Assembly (NCBI GenBank): GCA_031763025.1
Contig: JASSKH010000016.1
Location: forward strand, 4,464,001-4,528,000
Reading direction: 5' to 3'
Length of the DNA: 64,000 bases
DNA from: Macrocystis pyrifera
Taxonomy: Eukaryota > Sar > Phaeophyceae > Laminariales > Laminariaceae
Part shown: piece by piece, positions 10,633-20,948 of the stretch
How positions within the stretch are numbered: position 1 is the stretch's first letter
Layout of the letters: every line of letters begins with the position of its first letter
The notes under the pieces: model-generated
Told to the model about the DNA's origin: nothing
Seen by the model: the letters and a program-made list of their open reading frames with translations, nothing else
Databases searched by the model: none
Translations under genes and position numbers: made by a program

Positions 10633-12441
10633 GTACACCATGTCCTCAAGGAACACCCGTACCGCAAGCTGGCGCTAAGTCTTCGTAAGTGGTCGCTGTC
10701 ACTATCACCTCCGAGCAGCTCACCACCACTGCCGTCATCAACACAACAGCGCGGTCGTCACTCCCCACCACCGCCACCACCACCACCACACGTGAGCGCG
10801 CCTCGAGTGCTAGGCCTCACCGCCTCCTACACCTACGCCGTTGGAGACAAGAAGGTCGAAGGCTCGCTGCGCTCCATGTGCAGCGAGCTCTTGGTGACGA
10901 ACACGGAGACTGCAACGTCGCAAGAGCTGAAAGATGACGGTTACCATGCTGTGGGGGCTGCGGCCGAAGTCGTCCTCGATCCCGTGGGAGCGCGTACGTA
11001 TCCGCTTCCGAGGGGCGTCGTTCCGGTGGCCGCTCGCCAACCGCACGAGATGGGTTCCACCTTCTTCCGCCGGGTTAGGGAAGGCCGCAGCACCGCCTTC
11101 ACTGGCCTGCTCATGGCTTGCGTTCGCGCAATGGAGCAAGCCATCTCTCGGTCGGAACTCCCGTCGTTCTCCTCGCCGCTACCTCCGTCAGGAAATCTCG
11201 CGCCCAGGGAATGGGGGCACACCCACGCTCACAAGCTCGCACGTGGCGGCAGGTCAGAGAAAAGTGTCTCCACTAAAGAAAGCAGGACTTCCTCTTCGAG
11301 CGACCAGCCCGTGCGTCCGGATGCGGTTTGTTTTCCGATGCTCGCCGAGCTAGAGCATTGGTACGAAGCGACCAAGACCTTGGTTGTCACCTGGGAGGAG
11401 GCGGAGGACGAAGCGGCCATGATTCTCGATATGGGCGGGTGCAGGACACGGAGCAGCTCTGCGAGTCGGCGGGGGGAGGAGACGTGGCCGGGTTCCGTAC
11501 GACAGGTGATCTCGGCGTTCTGGGAAAAGGTTCCGGAGAGATTTCCTCGCTACGAGCACCTCAAGGACGTGCTCATAGAAAAATATGCCCTCCATGGTGG
11601 CAGTCGCGGCGATAGCGGCGACGGCGGTGGCGATAGAAGCGGATTCCGCGGCGTCGTGTTCGTACAGAAGCGCGTTACAACCCACGTGCTGGCCCACGTG
11701 CTCTCCATTGACGACGAGCTGGCGCCGCTGTTCTCGACGGCCTGCCTGTATGCCTCCTCGTCCCCCGCGACGGCCTCCCTTTCCGTCCCAAAGAGCGCGG
11801 CGCAGGCGCACCTGAACGCATTTCGCGACGGCCGCGTCAACCTCCTCCTGGCCACCGTCGTCGCCGAGGAAGGCATGGACATCCCCGCCGCAAACTGTAC
11901 TATTCGCTTCGACGCGATGGAGCACGCCGTTTCCCTCGTCCAGGGGCGGGGCCGCGCGCGGCAAGCCGGGAGCAGCTTCGTCGTCCTCCGCGAGCGGTCG
12001 GACCGCACGACCGTCGATCTCGAGGCTGTCGAGCAGCAGCAGCTGCGCCTCGTGCGGAACTTCAAGCCTCCCACGGGGGGCACGGATGCGGCAGCCCATG
12101 CGGTTCTCTTGGCCGCGCAGCGTTCGCGCGAGCGCGGTGCACGCGATGTCTTGATGCCCTTCGGAGTAAAATTGAGCCTACACGCGGTTGCGGCTTCTGC
12201 GGCGGGTGCGGCGAGCCCAACCCCCGGGGCGCTGAGCGCGGTGAACTTGTTCTCGAGGAAGACGAAGGCTGTCCTCGAGGACAGCCTTCAGAAGGAGGCG
12301 GGGCTGTGGGTGTGCACCATGAACTACGAGTCGCCGCTTCGCGACCTGTACGCCGCCGCGAAGTCTCCCGGAAAGAAGATCGCGAGGCGTTTGGCGGCTG
12401 AAAGTCTTGTCGCACAGCTCCTCGCCGCGGTCCCGGCGTGA
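10633..12441 (+). CDS. Dicer/RIG-I-type helicase, C-terminal part with dsRNA-binding-like end (5' exons not found)
   Basis: Predicted dsRNA-binding SF2 helicase of RNA silencing or sensing. The first coding block reads VHHVLKEHPYRKLALSL, the continuation of a DE.HH motif II; a splice acceptor AG at 10631-10632 fits, with DE on an upstream exon I could not find. Removing a GT-AG segment (10685-10807) joins it to LLGLTAS, motif III of Dicer-like helicases. Later come LLATVVAEEGMDIP (motif V) and LVQGRGRARQAGSSFVVL (motif VI). The last ~70 residues (CTMNYESPL..., KKIARRLAAESLVAQLL) resemble a double-stranded-RNA-binding fold. No PAZ or RNase III domain precedes the TGA stop, so this is a helicase-only protein or a truncated Dicer. 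Motif I (GxGKT) was not found upstream, so a 5'-truncated copy is possible. High third-position GC contrasts with flanking repeats. Confidence 0.8.
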   Translation, partial: VHHVLKEHPYRKLALSLRKWSLSLSPPSSSPPLPSSTQQRGRHSPPPPPPPPHVSAPRVLGLTASYTYAVGDKKVEGSLRSMCSELLVTNTETATSQELKDDGYHAVGAAAEVVLDPVGARTYPLPRGVVPVAARQPHEMGSTFFRRVREGRSTAFTGLLMACVRAMEQAISRSELPSFSSPLPPSGNLAPREWGHTHAHKLARGGRSEKSVSTKESRTSSSSDQPVRPDAVCFPMLAELEHWYEATKTLVVTWEEAEDEAAMILDMGGCRTRSSSASRRGEETWPGSVRQVISAFWEKVPERFPRYEHLKDVLIEKYALHGGSRGDSGDGGGDRSGFRGVVFVQKRVTTHVLAHVLSIDDELAPLFSTACLYASSSPATASLSVPKSAAQAHLNAFRDGRVNLLLATVVAEEGMDIPAANCTIRFDAMEHAVSLVQGRGRARQAGSSFVVLRERSDRTTVDLEAVEQQQLRLVRNFKPPTGGTDAAAHAVLLAAQRSRERGARDVLMPFGVKLSLHAVAASAAGAASPTPGALSAVNLFSRKTKAVLEDSLQKEAGLWVCTMNYESPLRDLYAAAKSPGKKIARRLAAESLVAQLLAAVPA

Positions 12442-12551
12442 ACGACGGCGTGTGGCATTGCTCTGCCCCTGGTGGTCTGCTGTCTCTGCCCGCCACACGG
12501 GGTGGTGTTGAGAAAAGTACATTACGAGTAGATTTGCGCTGCATATTGCAG

Positions 12552-12582
<31 letters not shown>

Positions 12583-12587
12583 TTTTA
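12552..12587 (+). repeat. TATT microsatellite
   Basis: About nine TTTA units roughly 110 bp after the helicase stop codon, probably in its 3' untranslated region. 12,588-13,465 has a poly-C tract at 13,160-13,181 and no recognised gene. Confidence 0.9.
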
Positions 12588-13465
12588 ACGCAATTCATCA
12601 GTTTTACGTGATTCCCCCAGCGGCACGTTGGGCAACAAGCCGTTTTTGTCACAGGTGGCTCACCTCCTTCCCCCCCAGCGGTGTTTGCCTCCATTTTTCA
12701 CCTTGTGTATCCTAGCAATGTAATTCTGTTGGTATTTCTGGCTTCGAGGTAGACTCTAGCGACATTCGGTGACAAATGATGATGGTTACCTGTACTTTTT
12801 TTTTTCTTCAAATTTTCGATTATTTTGTGGCGTTGAGGCCTTGAAGTACAGCAACAGCCAGCTCGTGAAGCGCGTTTTGATGTACCTGGGTAGCGTTCGT
12901 CTTGAATGCCGAAGTAACTATATATAGTGTCTATCGGTAGCTCTAAGTACACCACACCTGGTATGATACGCGCGTTTTAGCGCATGGTTTAATTTGCCGC
13001 GTAGGCAATGCGGGAAGGGGGGAGCTGTTTTCACGGCACGTGCTATTATAGTGGTGGGACTTTTCGGCCGACATATATTTATATACCAGGTACTTATTAT
13101 ATATTATAGATTTGACTGACGGGGCTCCTCAGGTGAGAGACTACACAGGTGGCCGGGATCCCCCCCCCCCCCCCCCCCCCCCACTGCACAGTGTGGGCGT
13201 AAAAATGCTGTTATTTGTGAAACAGTGAACCATGTAGAACACCGTATTTTTGGATTTTTTTTTTTCCCTTCCGACGATTTATCTTACGTGTTCCATTCCA
13301 ACTTGAAGTAGTCCCTCTTCTATCACTCTGAACCGTTGAGCGTACGGGATTGAGAGGTTGTCCACACCTGGAACCATTGAGCGCACCGGATTGAGAGGTT
13401 GTCGACATTTTGTGGGATTTTGCGACGTTGTTCCACGTTGTCTTTTTTCACGCCCACGTTGTGCG

Positions 13466-13630
13466 CGGGGGAGGGGGGGGGGGGGGGGGGGAGTGTACTC
13501 ATTATCGTGCATGGCCGTAGTCATATGACCATAGACCCTCGCATCCCTACAATGCCGGGACGGAGCACGTCGGGTTTTCACCGACCAGGCAGACATTGCT
13601 TGCACCAAGCGCGAAGCGCCGCAGGCCGTT
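13466..13630 (-). mobile_element. Family C cytosine-tailed SINE-like element, 5'-truncated
   Basis: On the minus strand this copy runs from GGCGCTTCGCGCTTGGTGC through GGTCGGTGAAAACCCGACG and TAGGGATGCGAGGGTCTATG to a poly-C tail (G run at 13,466-13,491 on the given strand). It matches 17,727-17,917 but starts later, the 5' truncation expected of LINE-mobilised retroposons. Confidence 0.7.
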
Positions 13631-13799
13631 TGTTTTGTTAGATGATTCACTGGCTGCTGCTGTCGTTGTGTGTAGTGTTTTATTGTGCAATGGCTCTGAA
13701 AACCCTGCAGCGGCGGTACCTAAGAGATTTACTGCACGCAAACGGCGGAGACTGTAGTGGCAGTGCTGGTATGGTAAACATGGTAGATTATGTATTTGT

Positions 13800-14930
13800 T
13801 TGGCGCGTGAGCGAGCATGGAAATCGGTGTACTGCTACACTAGCGGTACCTTGGTTGGGTATAGATCATGGACCGGGTTGTGTTTTTTTCTTCAACGGCT
13901 GAAGGCCTTGACTATTGCAGGTTGACTGCATGCCGGTGGATGATACCTGGTACAATATACGGTACGCAAGGAAGAAAGTAATATTGGTATGGTAAGTAAG
14001 GTATACCTGGTACGTAATTTGAACAGGTGACGAGGCGTGAGCGAGCACGGAAATCGGTGTCTTGCCACTGCTAGCGGCACCTTGGCTGATGAGTAGATCA
14101 CGTGTCTAGCTCATGCGCGAGCATGTAAATCGGTGTCCACTGCTGCTATTAATAGTGGCAATTTGATTGGGTAGATTATGCGGTCAGTGTTTGGTTTGCA
14201 ACGGCTGAAATGCGTTCAATTTGGAAGGTCGACTTCATGCCGATAGTAGATGATATTGGTGTTGGTATGGTAAGTAAGATCATTTCGTATTGGTATGGTA
14301 CGTAAGGTAGAGAGAACGGGCCGAGCGGCACATGAGCGACCACAGAAATCGGTGTCTGTTGCTGCTAGCGGCACCTTGGTTCTGTACATCACGTTGTGTT
14401 TGGCGCATGAGCGAGCATGGAAATCGACGTCTACTGCTGCTATTACTGGGGACCATAGTAAATAGGACCAAATATTAAATATTGTCAGTAAAAATAGGGA
14501 AATATATAGTTTTTTTGTGTGTACCGTAGGTCCTATTTAATATGGAATAGTAAAGGCACCCTGGATGGGTTGACCATGCGGTGTGTATTTTGCTACGGCT
14601 GCAAAACAAGGTTGATTGCACGCCGACGGGTGAGGTTGATATTGGTATGGTAAGTAAGGTAACTTTGTATTGATCTGGTAAAAAAGGTGGATAGGACGGT
14701 CCGAGCGGCGCATGCATAAGCGAGCACAGAAATCGGTATCTATCTGTGACTGCTATAGCGGCACCTTGGCTAAATTTGTAGATGATGTACCAGGTGATCT
14801 TTGGCACATGAGCGAGCATGGACATCATAAATCGATGTCTACTATAATACCAGGTGTATTATACTGCTAACGGCACCTTGGTTGGGTAGATAGTACTGAA
14901 TATTTACGGAAAGATATTCGGTTTATATAG
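13800..14930 (+). repeat. Degenerate minisatellite of about nine units
   Basis: Recurrent GAGCGAGCATGGAAATCGG followed by TGCTGCTAGCGGCACCTTGG and a TAGAT(C/T)ATG block, with AACGGCTG and GGTATGGTAAGTAAGG words in the longer units. Unit spacing varies from about 80 to 240 bp. A family A MITE interrupts it at 14,443. No protein is implied. Confidence 0.75.
14443..14553. mobile_element. Family A TA-MITE with eroded right end
   Basis: It starts TTACTGGGGACCATAGTAAA after TA, with the family's typical centre. The right end has lost the CCCCCGTAA terminus (reads TATGGAATAGTAA). Confidence 0.7.
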
Positions 14931-14969
14931 GAACGGCATCTACGCTATATTGTCGGAAGGCAAGCATGA

Positions 14970-15560
14970 TCACAATATAGGTAAAATCGAACAAAAAAGA
15001 AAAAGAAGAAACGAAAAGAAAAGAAATGAAAAAGGAAAAAAGAAAAAAACGAAGAGGGTTAAAAAAACGAAACAGAAAAGAAGGAGGAAAAAAAAAACGA
15101 AGCTCAGGGCGCAGGCCGAATCCCGAGGACAAGGTTGCTGTTTGCTAGTGCGATCAGTCCCATGAGATGTCCAGCTGATGGACCAACATCACAAGAAGAC
15201 CAGACGGAAGGCAAGAAGACAAGAAGAGGGTAGATATAAAGAGCTATTATTTAATAATAACAACAAACAAAAAACGAGCAGTCCTACATTATATCTAGTT
15301 GGCGGGTCAAGGACGACGCAAAGACGACAGACAGACCAAGGGAGGTTAAACAAAAACAAAAAAAACGTCAACAGAATCGGAAACAAAAGGAAAAATAGCA
15401 AACAAAGGGTCTCACACAAACATACAAAATATTTGTAAGGTGACGCAGCCGCCTCAGAATGGCAGGGTACGGGGGGGGGGTGGTATCATCGACTTGGCAG
15501 GGCATACGGCAACACAATAAACAATAACGAAAAAACACAAAAAACAGGGGTTGTGACACA
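14970..15560. other. A-rich low-complexity interval
   Basis: 14,990-15,110 and 15,340-15,400 are strings of AAAG/GAAA; lysine-rich or (inverse) phenylalanine-rich reading frames here are composition artefacts. No gene is recognised. Confidence 0.6.
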
Positions 15561-15837
15561 GCATTAGGCGGTAGTCACTGGGCGTCTCAACCAGAAAGAC
15601 GGCCACAGTGCCACGCTTCGGCGGGTGCCATCACTTTCTTAACCGACCCTAGTTGCTGTTGCTACGCCTCCTTCAGCGCGCCTCCCCCACCCCCCCCCCC
15701 CCCCAGGGGGCCTCGGGCCCAAAGGCGTCTAAAGTTGCTGCGCATTTTGTGCCTCAAGCTCGTATTGCTACATTCTCCTTGTCCTTAACGATCCAGCGCT
15801 TCGTGTACTGCTCTGCCGCTTTCTCTACACATCTGAT

Positions 15838-17564
15838 TCACTTGCTGCCCGATTTCTTCGCTGCCAGTGTCCATTGTGTCTCTTCGGTGGGCAACTTAAG
15901 CCACGATAGGTCGCGTTTGAGACAACCCATCCAGTCCCGCTCTTGCCCTCCCAAGAAACTCTTTCTCCCCTCCAGTTCCCCAAACATCACTCGTTTGGGT
16001 AGTCTCTCGTTACCCGCACGAGCCACGAACCCAGCGAAAACTATCCTCGGTTTTCGCACCGTCGTCTCGACGTTCTCACAGCCAGACTTGGCCTGTGCGT
16101 CTGCGTATGAAAGCATACGGTAACTGTCGCGAGGTTTTCTTCTATCCGATGCAGCGGAGGAGCAATCGGTGGTGAGCTGTCCGCAGTATGGCGAAATGGC
16201 CACGGTGGGGCTCCACCTGACACACCCGTGTAGCATGGTCACCATTACCTCGGCCTTGAGCATCCGTGCTTTGAGCCGGAACGGTGCGGTGGGCTGGTAG
16301 TACAGCGGCAAACTATACCGTCTGAAACGTAGGCTGGTACACAGCGCGTGCCGGTTGATTTCGGGAGTAAGGTCGGCATTCTCGCACACAGTTACCCCAA
16401 GGCATGCAAACTTAGTTGTTTGTGCACCTGGCCGGCTGCCTCAGTATCGAAAGTGACCCTTTCCATAAGTTTCGTCATCAGGTACATGGTCTCCGTCTTG
16501 GCTTCCGAAACTGGCAATCCAAACGAATCACACACTGCAACGATATCTGCCATCATCTTCACAAGGCTGTGTTCCTCGATCTGAAAACGATGCCCGCGTC
16601 GTCTGCATACAGCATTCCCCAGATCGGTTGCGGCTCTGCCACAGTCTCCTGGGGTCTATCTCACGCTCTTTTTCCGGCCTCCCTCGGTTCCCCCCCCCCC
16701 CCCCCCTTTTCATCCCCCACCTTGGTGCACACCGTATCCTTCACCACATCTGCATTGGCGCTAAACCGCCCCACCGCCACACGCAGTTAAGAAACATACA
16801 TGTTGAACGACAATGGTGCGAGCACTCATCCTTGCCGTAGGCGCTGCCCCACGCCGAACCAGTCTGAACATTCGCCATCGTCCGTCCCGATGCGCGCACG
16901 TACTCCGTCGTGGAAGTGGCGCATAGCAGCGAGCATCTTTGGCGGTACGCCGAGCCGAGCGAGCACGGTCCACAAGAGAGTCCGGTCGACTGAATCGTAT
17001 CCCTTAGTGAGGTTAACGAAACAAATGTAAAGAGGGATGCTGCCAATTGGTGAAGTCGTCGAACCACCAAGACCATATCAATCGTCGACCGTTGCGGTCT
17101 GAAGCCGCACTGCTCCCCTGATAAGATATCCTCCCGTTCGCAATATTTGTTTGAGACGATTGGCGATTACCTTGAGGTGAACGTTGCCAGCGTGTGCCAC
17201 GAACGAGATGCCTCGATAGTTACCGCACTCCGCCCGGTCATTCTTCTTGTGCAGCACTATGATCGTGGTATCTTTCCATTCCTGCGGTACGCCCTCCCCC
17301 TGACATATATATGGTGATCACAATGGCGTGGAGCTGTTTTGGTATACGGCGGTTACCATCATCGCGATCTCAGTCTAAGGTGAGTTTGAGCAGTTCAGCG
17401 GGAAGCTCATTGGGTCCAACAGCCTTTCGGTTTGGCCATGCTCTTGATGGTTTCCTCCACCTCAAAGATCGAAGGTGAATAATCGAGAGGTGTACACGGG
17501 GGCATACCTTGGTTGAGATCTTCGACGATATTCGGGTCGAGCGCAGGCGACTTAGCTTAAACAA
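15838..17564 (-). pseudogene. Second decayed LINE reverse transcriptase
   Basis: On the minus strand, pieces in different frames give an RT of the same general type as 5788-7197. In order they are [16 protein letters not shown] and [14 protein letters not shown] (fingers); [20 protein letters not shown] (palm, first Asp region); RLRQG followed by a TGA where Cys is expected, then VLAPLSFN; a damaged ADD region; SEAKTETMYLM; RLKARMLKAEVMVTMLHGC; and a C-terminal stretch ending KKSGSK near 15,838. Several frameshifts and stops make it non-functional. A poly-C tract at 16,690-16,707 interrupts it. Both LINEs share the thumb motif and likely belong to one lineage. Confidence 0.8.
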
Positions 17565-17631
17565 AGACCTGAACCACTGCTGTACCCACCGATCTTGTGG
17601 CGCTGTGACTCCTTGTATGAAACCAGGTTAT

Positions 17632-18118
17632 GTACCGTATAACACGCAAAATAACACACTCCCTCGGACGATTATATTCATGGATGCTGTCGTCCATATG
17701 CAAGAAAATCTGCCTCTAAAGCGATTCTTAGTAGGATGCAGCTCACCCTTCATGCGACTCGCCCAACACCTCACGGCGCTTCGCCCTTGGTGCAAGCGAT
17801 GTCTGCATGGTCGGTGAAAACCCGACGTGCTCCGTCCCGGCATTGTAGGGATGCGAGGGTCTATGGTCATACGACTACGGCCATGCATGACAATGAGTAC
17901 ACCCCCCCCCCCCCCCACTCGGACGATTTTCAAAGTTGGGTTTCTCGATAACGGGGAGGGAGGGCGTACTGAGTACGCCGTGCGACGCGTCTATGCAACC
18001 TTCTCGACGAAATCTTTCCAAAGCCACCATTTTCGTTGTGTGTGCCCCCCAAGTTTTGGAGGAAACCGGGCCTGAAATTCGTCCCAGGGTGTGTGATACC
18101 TTAAGTGTTACACGGTAC
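17632..18118. mobile_element. Family B element with ~45-bp inverted ends, split by a Family C insertion
   Basis: The left end starts GTACCGTATAACACGCAAAA and the right end, read inward, starts GTACCGTGTAACACTTAAGG. Both continue with (T/A)AACACAC or ATCACAC, then CC(T)(C/G)GGACGA. A family C retroposon (17,674-17,917) sits inside the left end. No transposase is seen. Confidence 0.6.
17674..17917 (+). mobile_element. Family C cytosine-tailed SINE-like retroposon with 11-bp target duplication
   Basis: A 244-bp insertion flanked by identical CTCGGACGATT (17,663-17,673 and 17,918-17,928). It starts ATATTCATGG, includes AGGATGCAGCTCACCCTTCA and GGTCGGTGAAAACCCGACG, and ends in GAGTACA followed by about 15 C plus a final A. 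An 11-bp duplication with a 3' homopolymer tail is the hallmark of target-primed retroposition. Other copies lie at 13,466-13,630 and 58,187-58,378. No tRNA-like A/B box is obvious. Confidence 0.75.
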
Positions 18119-19628
18119 GAGGTGCTTTTCGTACACTTCTTGTAGTTTTTTTTGCTTACTACCGTGTACCAGGGGTACTACGAACATGCTGTTGTAGTAG
18201 AATCAGAGTATCGTGGTAAGGGAAGTGGAATGCAGGAACTGGCTCGGAAGGAAGCTTCTCTTGTTCAGGAGACTTCCTTTTTTTTGTCGTCGTGTTATTC
18301 CCGTTTATGATGAGAGGACAGGGGGCAGTTTGAGAGTGATTCGAAAATGGCTTGATTCAAGGCATCAAACCCACTCTGCTCTCTTCCGTTATCTCGCTAC
18401 ACGGGTAAACGCACTTGCCCGAGGAATTTTCCTCGATCTCGGACGCTGGTCTACTCTTCTTCGCCTAACGGCGATCCTAAACCCTAGGATACTTCTGTAG
18501 TCTACTAAACCAATTCTACGGGTTATCGTGTCTCTAAGGGAGGTCTGTCCTAGAATCATTCATTATGTCCTTACGAAAGCTTTAATACTACTATAGTGGC
18601 TGTCTTATTTACCGAGAGAAACTTCAGGGTCCCAGGGATACTCTTCTTGAGGTATGTAGGGCTTTGATTCTAGTTTACCCAAAAGGGAACTTCAGAGGCT
18701 TTGACACTACAGGCTATTTCATAACCACTTCTATAGCCCGATACTAGATCATACCACATTTGCCCACCCTGGATAATCGTCTATGCAGACCACACGACGG
18801 TCAATGGATGTCAACGGAGTTCATCCGAAAAGACCGGCAAGGGAGGTCGAAGATGCGGCTATTCGAAACTGCGAAATGAGGCTATAGATTTCCCCACACC
18901 TCGAAGTGAGTCCTAGGTGTTGCGGACAGTATGTTGTCAGAAACTCCCGCGACGCGTCCTGCCGTCGACGCCAAGTGTAGTAGAACCAGCGTTGTAAGGG
19001 AAGTGGAATGCAGGAACTGGCTCGGAAGGCAGCTTCTCTTGTTCAGGAGACTTATTTCTTTTGTTGTCGTGTTATTCCCGTTTGTGATGAGAGAACAGGG
19101 GGGGGTAGTTTGAGAGTGATTCGATAGGGGCTTGAATCAAGGCATCAAACCCACTCTGCTCTCTTCCGTTAACCCGCTAGACGGGTAAACGCACTTGCCC
19201 GAGGAACTTTCCTCGGACGCTGGTCTACTCTTCTCCTAACGGCGATCCTTACCAAAGGAGTAGCCAACCCTACGATACTTCTGTAGTCTATTAAACCAAT
19301 TCTACGGGTTATCCTGTCTTCAAGGGAGGTCTGTCCTAGGATCAACCATTGTGTCCTTACGAAAGCTTTAGTGCTACTGGCTGTCTTATCTACCGAGAGA
19401 AACTTCAGGGCCCCAGGAATACTCTTCTTGAGGTATTCAGGGCCTTGATTCTAGTTTACCAAAGGGGACTTCAGAGCCCCAGGAATACTCTTAGGGTATT
19501 CAGGGCTTTGACACTACAGGCTATATCATGACCACTTCTATAGCCCGATACTGTATCACACCACATTTGCCCACCCTGGATAGTCGTATACGCAGACCGC
19601 ACGACGGTCAATGGATGACAACGGAGTT

Positions 19629-20080
19629 TGTGATGGAAATGTTAGCACATAGCCCGTATGAGTCAATGTTCAGTAGCACTGCTCTTGTATAATATCGTAG
19701 ATCTCATATGTATGTGTACGTTCGAATGTAACGTATGTATATGCGGAGGAATTACTTCCGTAGAATACTCTGCTTGCTAGCCGAGTAGATCACCCTCTCG
19801 TGTGGATAAGTAGATCACTCTCTCGTGTCTGTCTCGTGCGGATCGTAGCTGTCCTGGTCATCTCTAGGAAGCAGCCATCGTCTCGGCTCCTGCATACTCT
19901 GTGGTTTATATCTGTGTGTGTTGGCCATCTAAGCGCCAGTGTTACAATATCTCTATCTTCTTCACTATGGAAGGACTCTCTTCTTCCAGGCTACACTCTC
20001 AGACGTGTCATCACCTCGACTAACGTCGACGACACAGCCTCTCAGCCACTGTGCCCGGGTATATCACAATATCCATAATA
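19629..20080 (+). repeat. 5' LTR (452 bp)
   Basis: Starts TGTGATGGAAATGTTAGC and ends CACAATATCCATAATA; the terminal TGTGATGG/CCATAATA pair is a short imperfect inverted repeat. Nearly identical to 25,804-26,261. It should hold the promoter; no definite TATA box is assigned. Confidence 0.92.
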
Positions 20081-20948
20081 GGTTTTTGAGCCCCGATAGT
20101 CTGTCTGAGTGAAGGCCTGCGGCGACTGTGACTTCTGCTGTCGTCGAGTGCTGTGGAGCACACACGTCTTCCAGAGGATATTCTCCGCGGGGAGCTACTG
20201 CTGCAAGAGCCAGCTTTCTGCTGGAGATCACACTGAGTCAACCCGCTTGCGTATTGGGCCCGGACTGATCACCTGGGCTCTCGGCTGCACTTTCGGTACG
20301 CAACTGTTTGTGTAAAGCATTCGAGAGCATAATTTCTAGGCGTTGACTTCAGTTGGCGAATAGGGTTGTGTGGGTTGTTGGTTCTGACGCGTGGAGTGCC
20401 TCCTCGGTGCCCTGTGTGTCTTTAACTGACTACCGAAATCGCCTTCGCGTGGTATTTTCGCCGGGCGTAGTCTGTCCGAGACATCTTCCACGTGCCGAGT
20501 TGCCGGCTTGGTAGCGTGTGTGTGTGGAGGATACGACTGACAGCTGGTAGCCGTTCCGCTACTACAGCTACGCACACGTGATCGACTTACGTGATTTATC
20601 TGCGCGTAGTATACGCGAGGTAGGTCTGCCCAAGAAATCTTCCGCGTGCTGGTTGTTTTGATCGATACGTGTGTAGGCTGAGGATCTGACCAGGCCTGTT
20701 TGCATCCGTGCAGCAGCCACAAGTCTACGCTGAAAGACGCGTAGCAAGTCTGAGCAGTACATCTGACCCGTGTGCCTGCAGGACGAGGCCGGAGGTGGCA
20801 CCTCCATCGCCGCAACACCGCAGTCTAGCCATCTGCGGTAGGTTATAACTGTGCTCGGAAGGAGCGCAGTATTCCGAACGGACGCAGGATTGCTTCCACC
20901 GGACGTGGGTTGTAAGCTACGGAGCTTCGTGTTACCCTGGCTTCAGCA

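Noticed and set aside
11350..12099. 249-codon open frame on the minus strand across the helicase
   Set aside because: It mirrors the GC-rich plus-strand gene, has no recognisable motif, and the plus strand carries clear helicase motifs.
18190..19620. Tandem repeat as rDNA
   Set aside because: No recognisable SSU, LSU or 5S core sequence.
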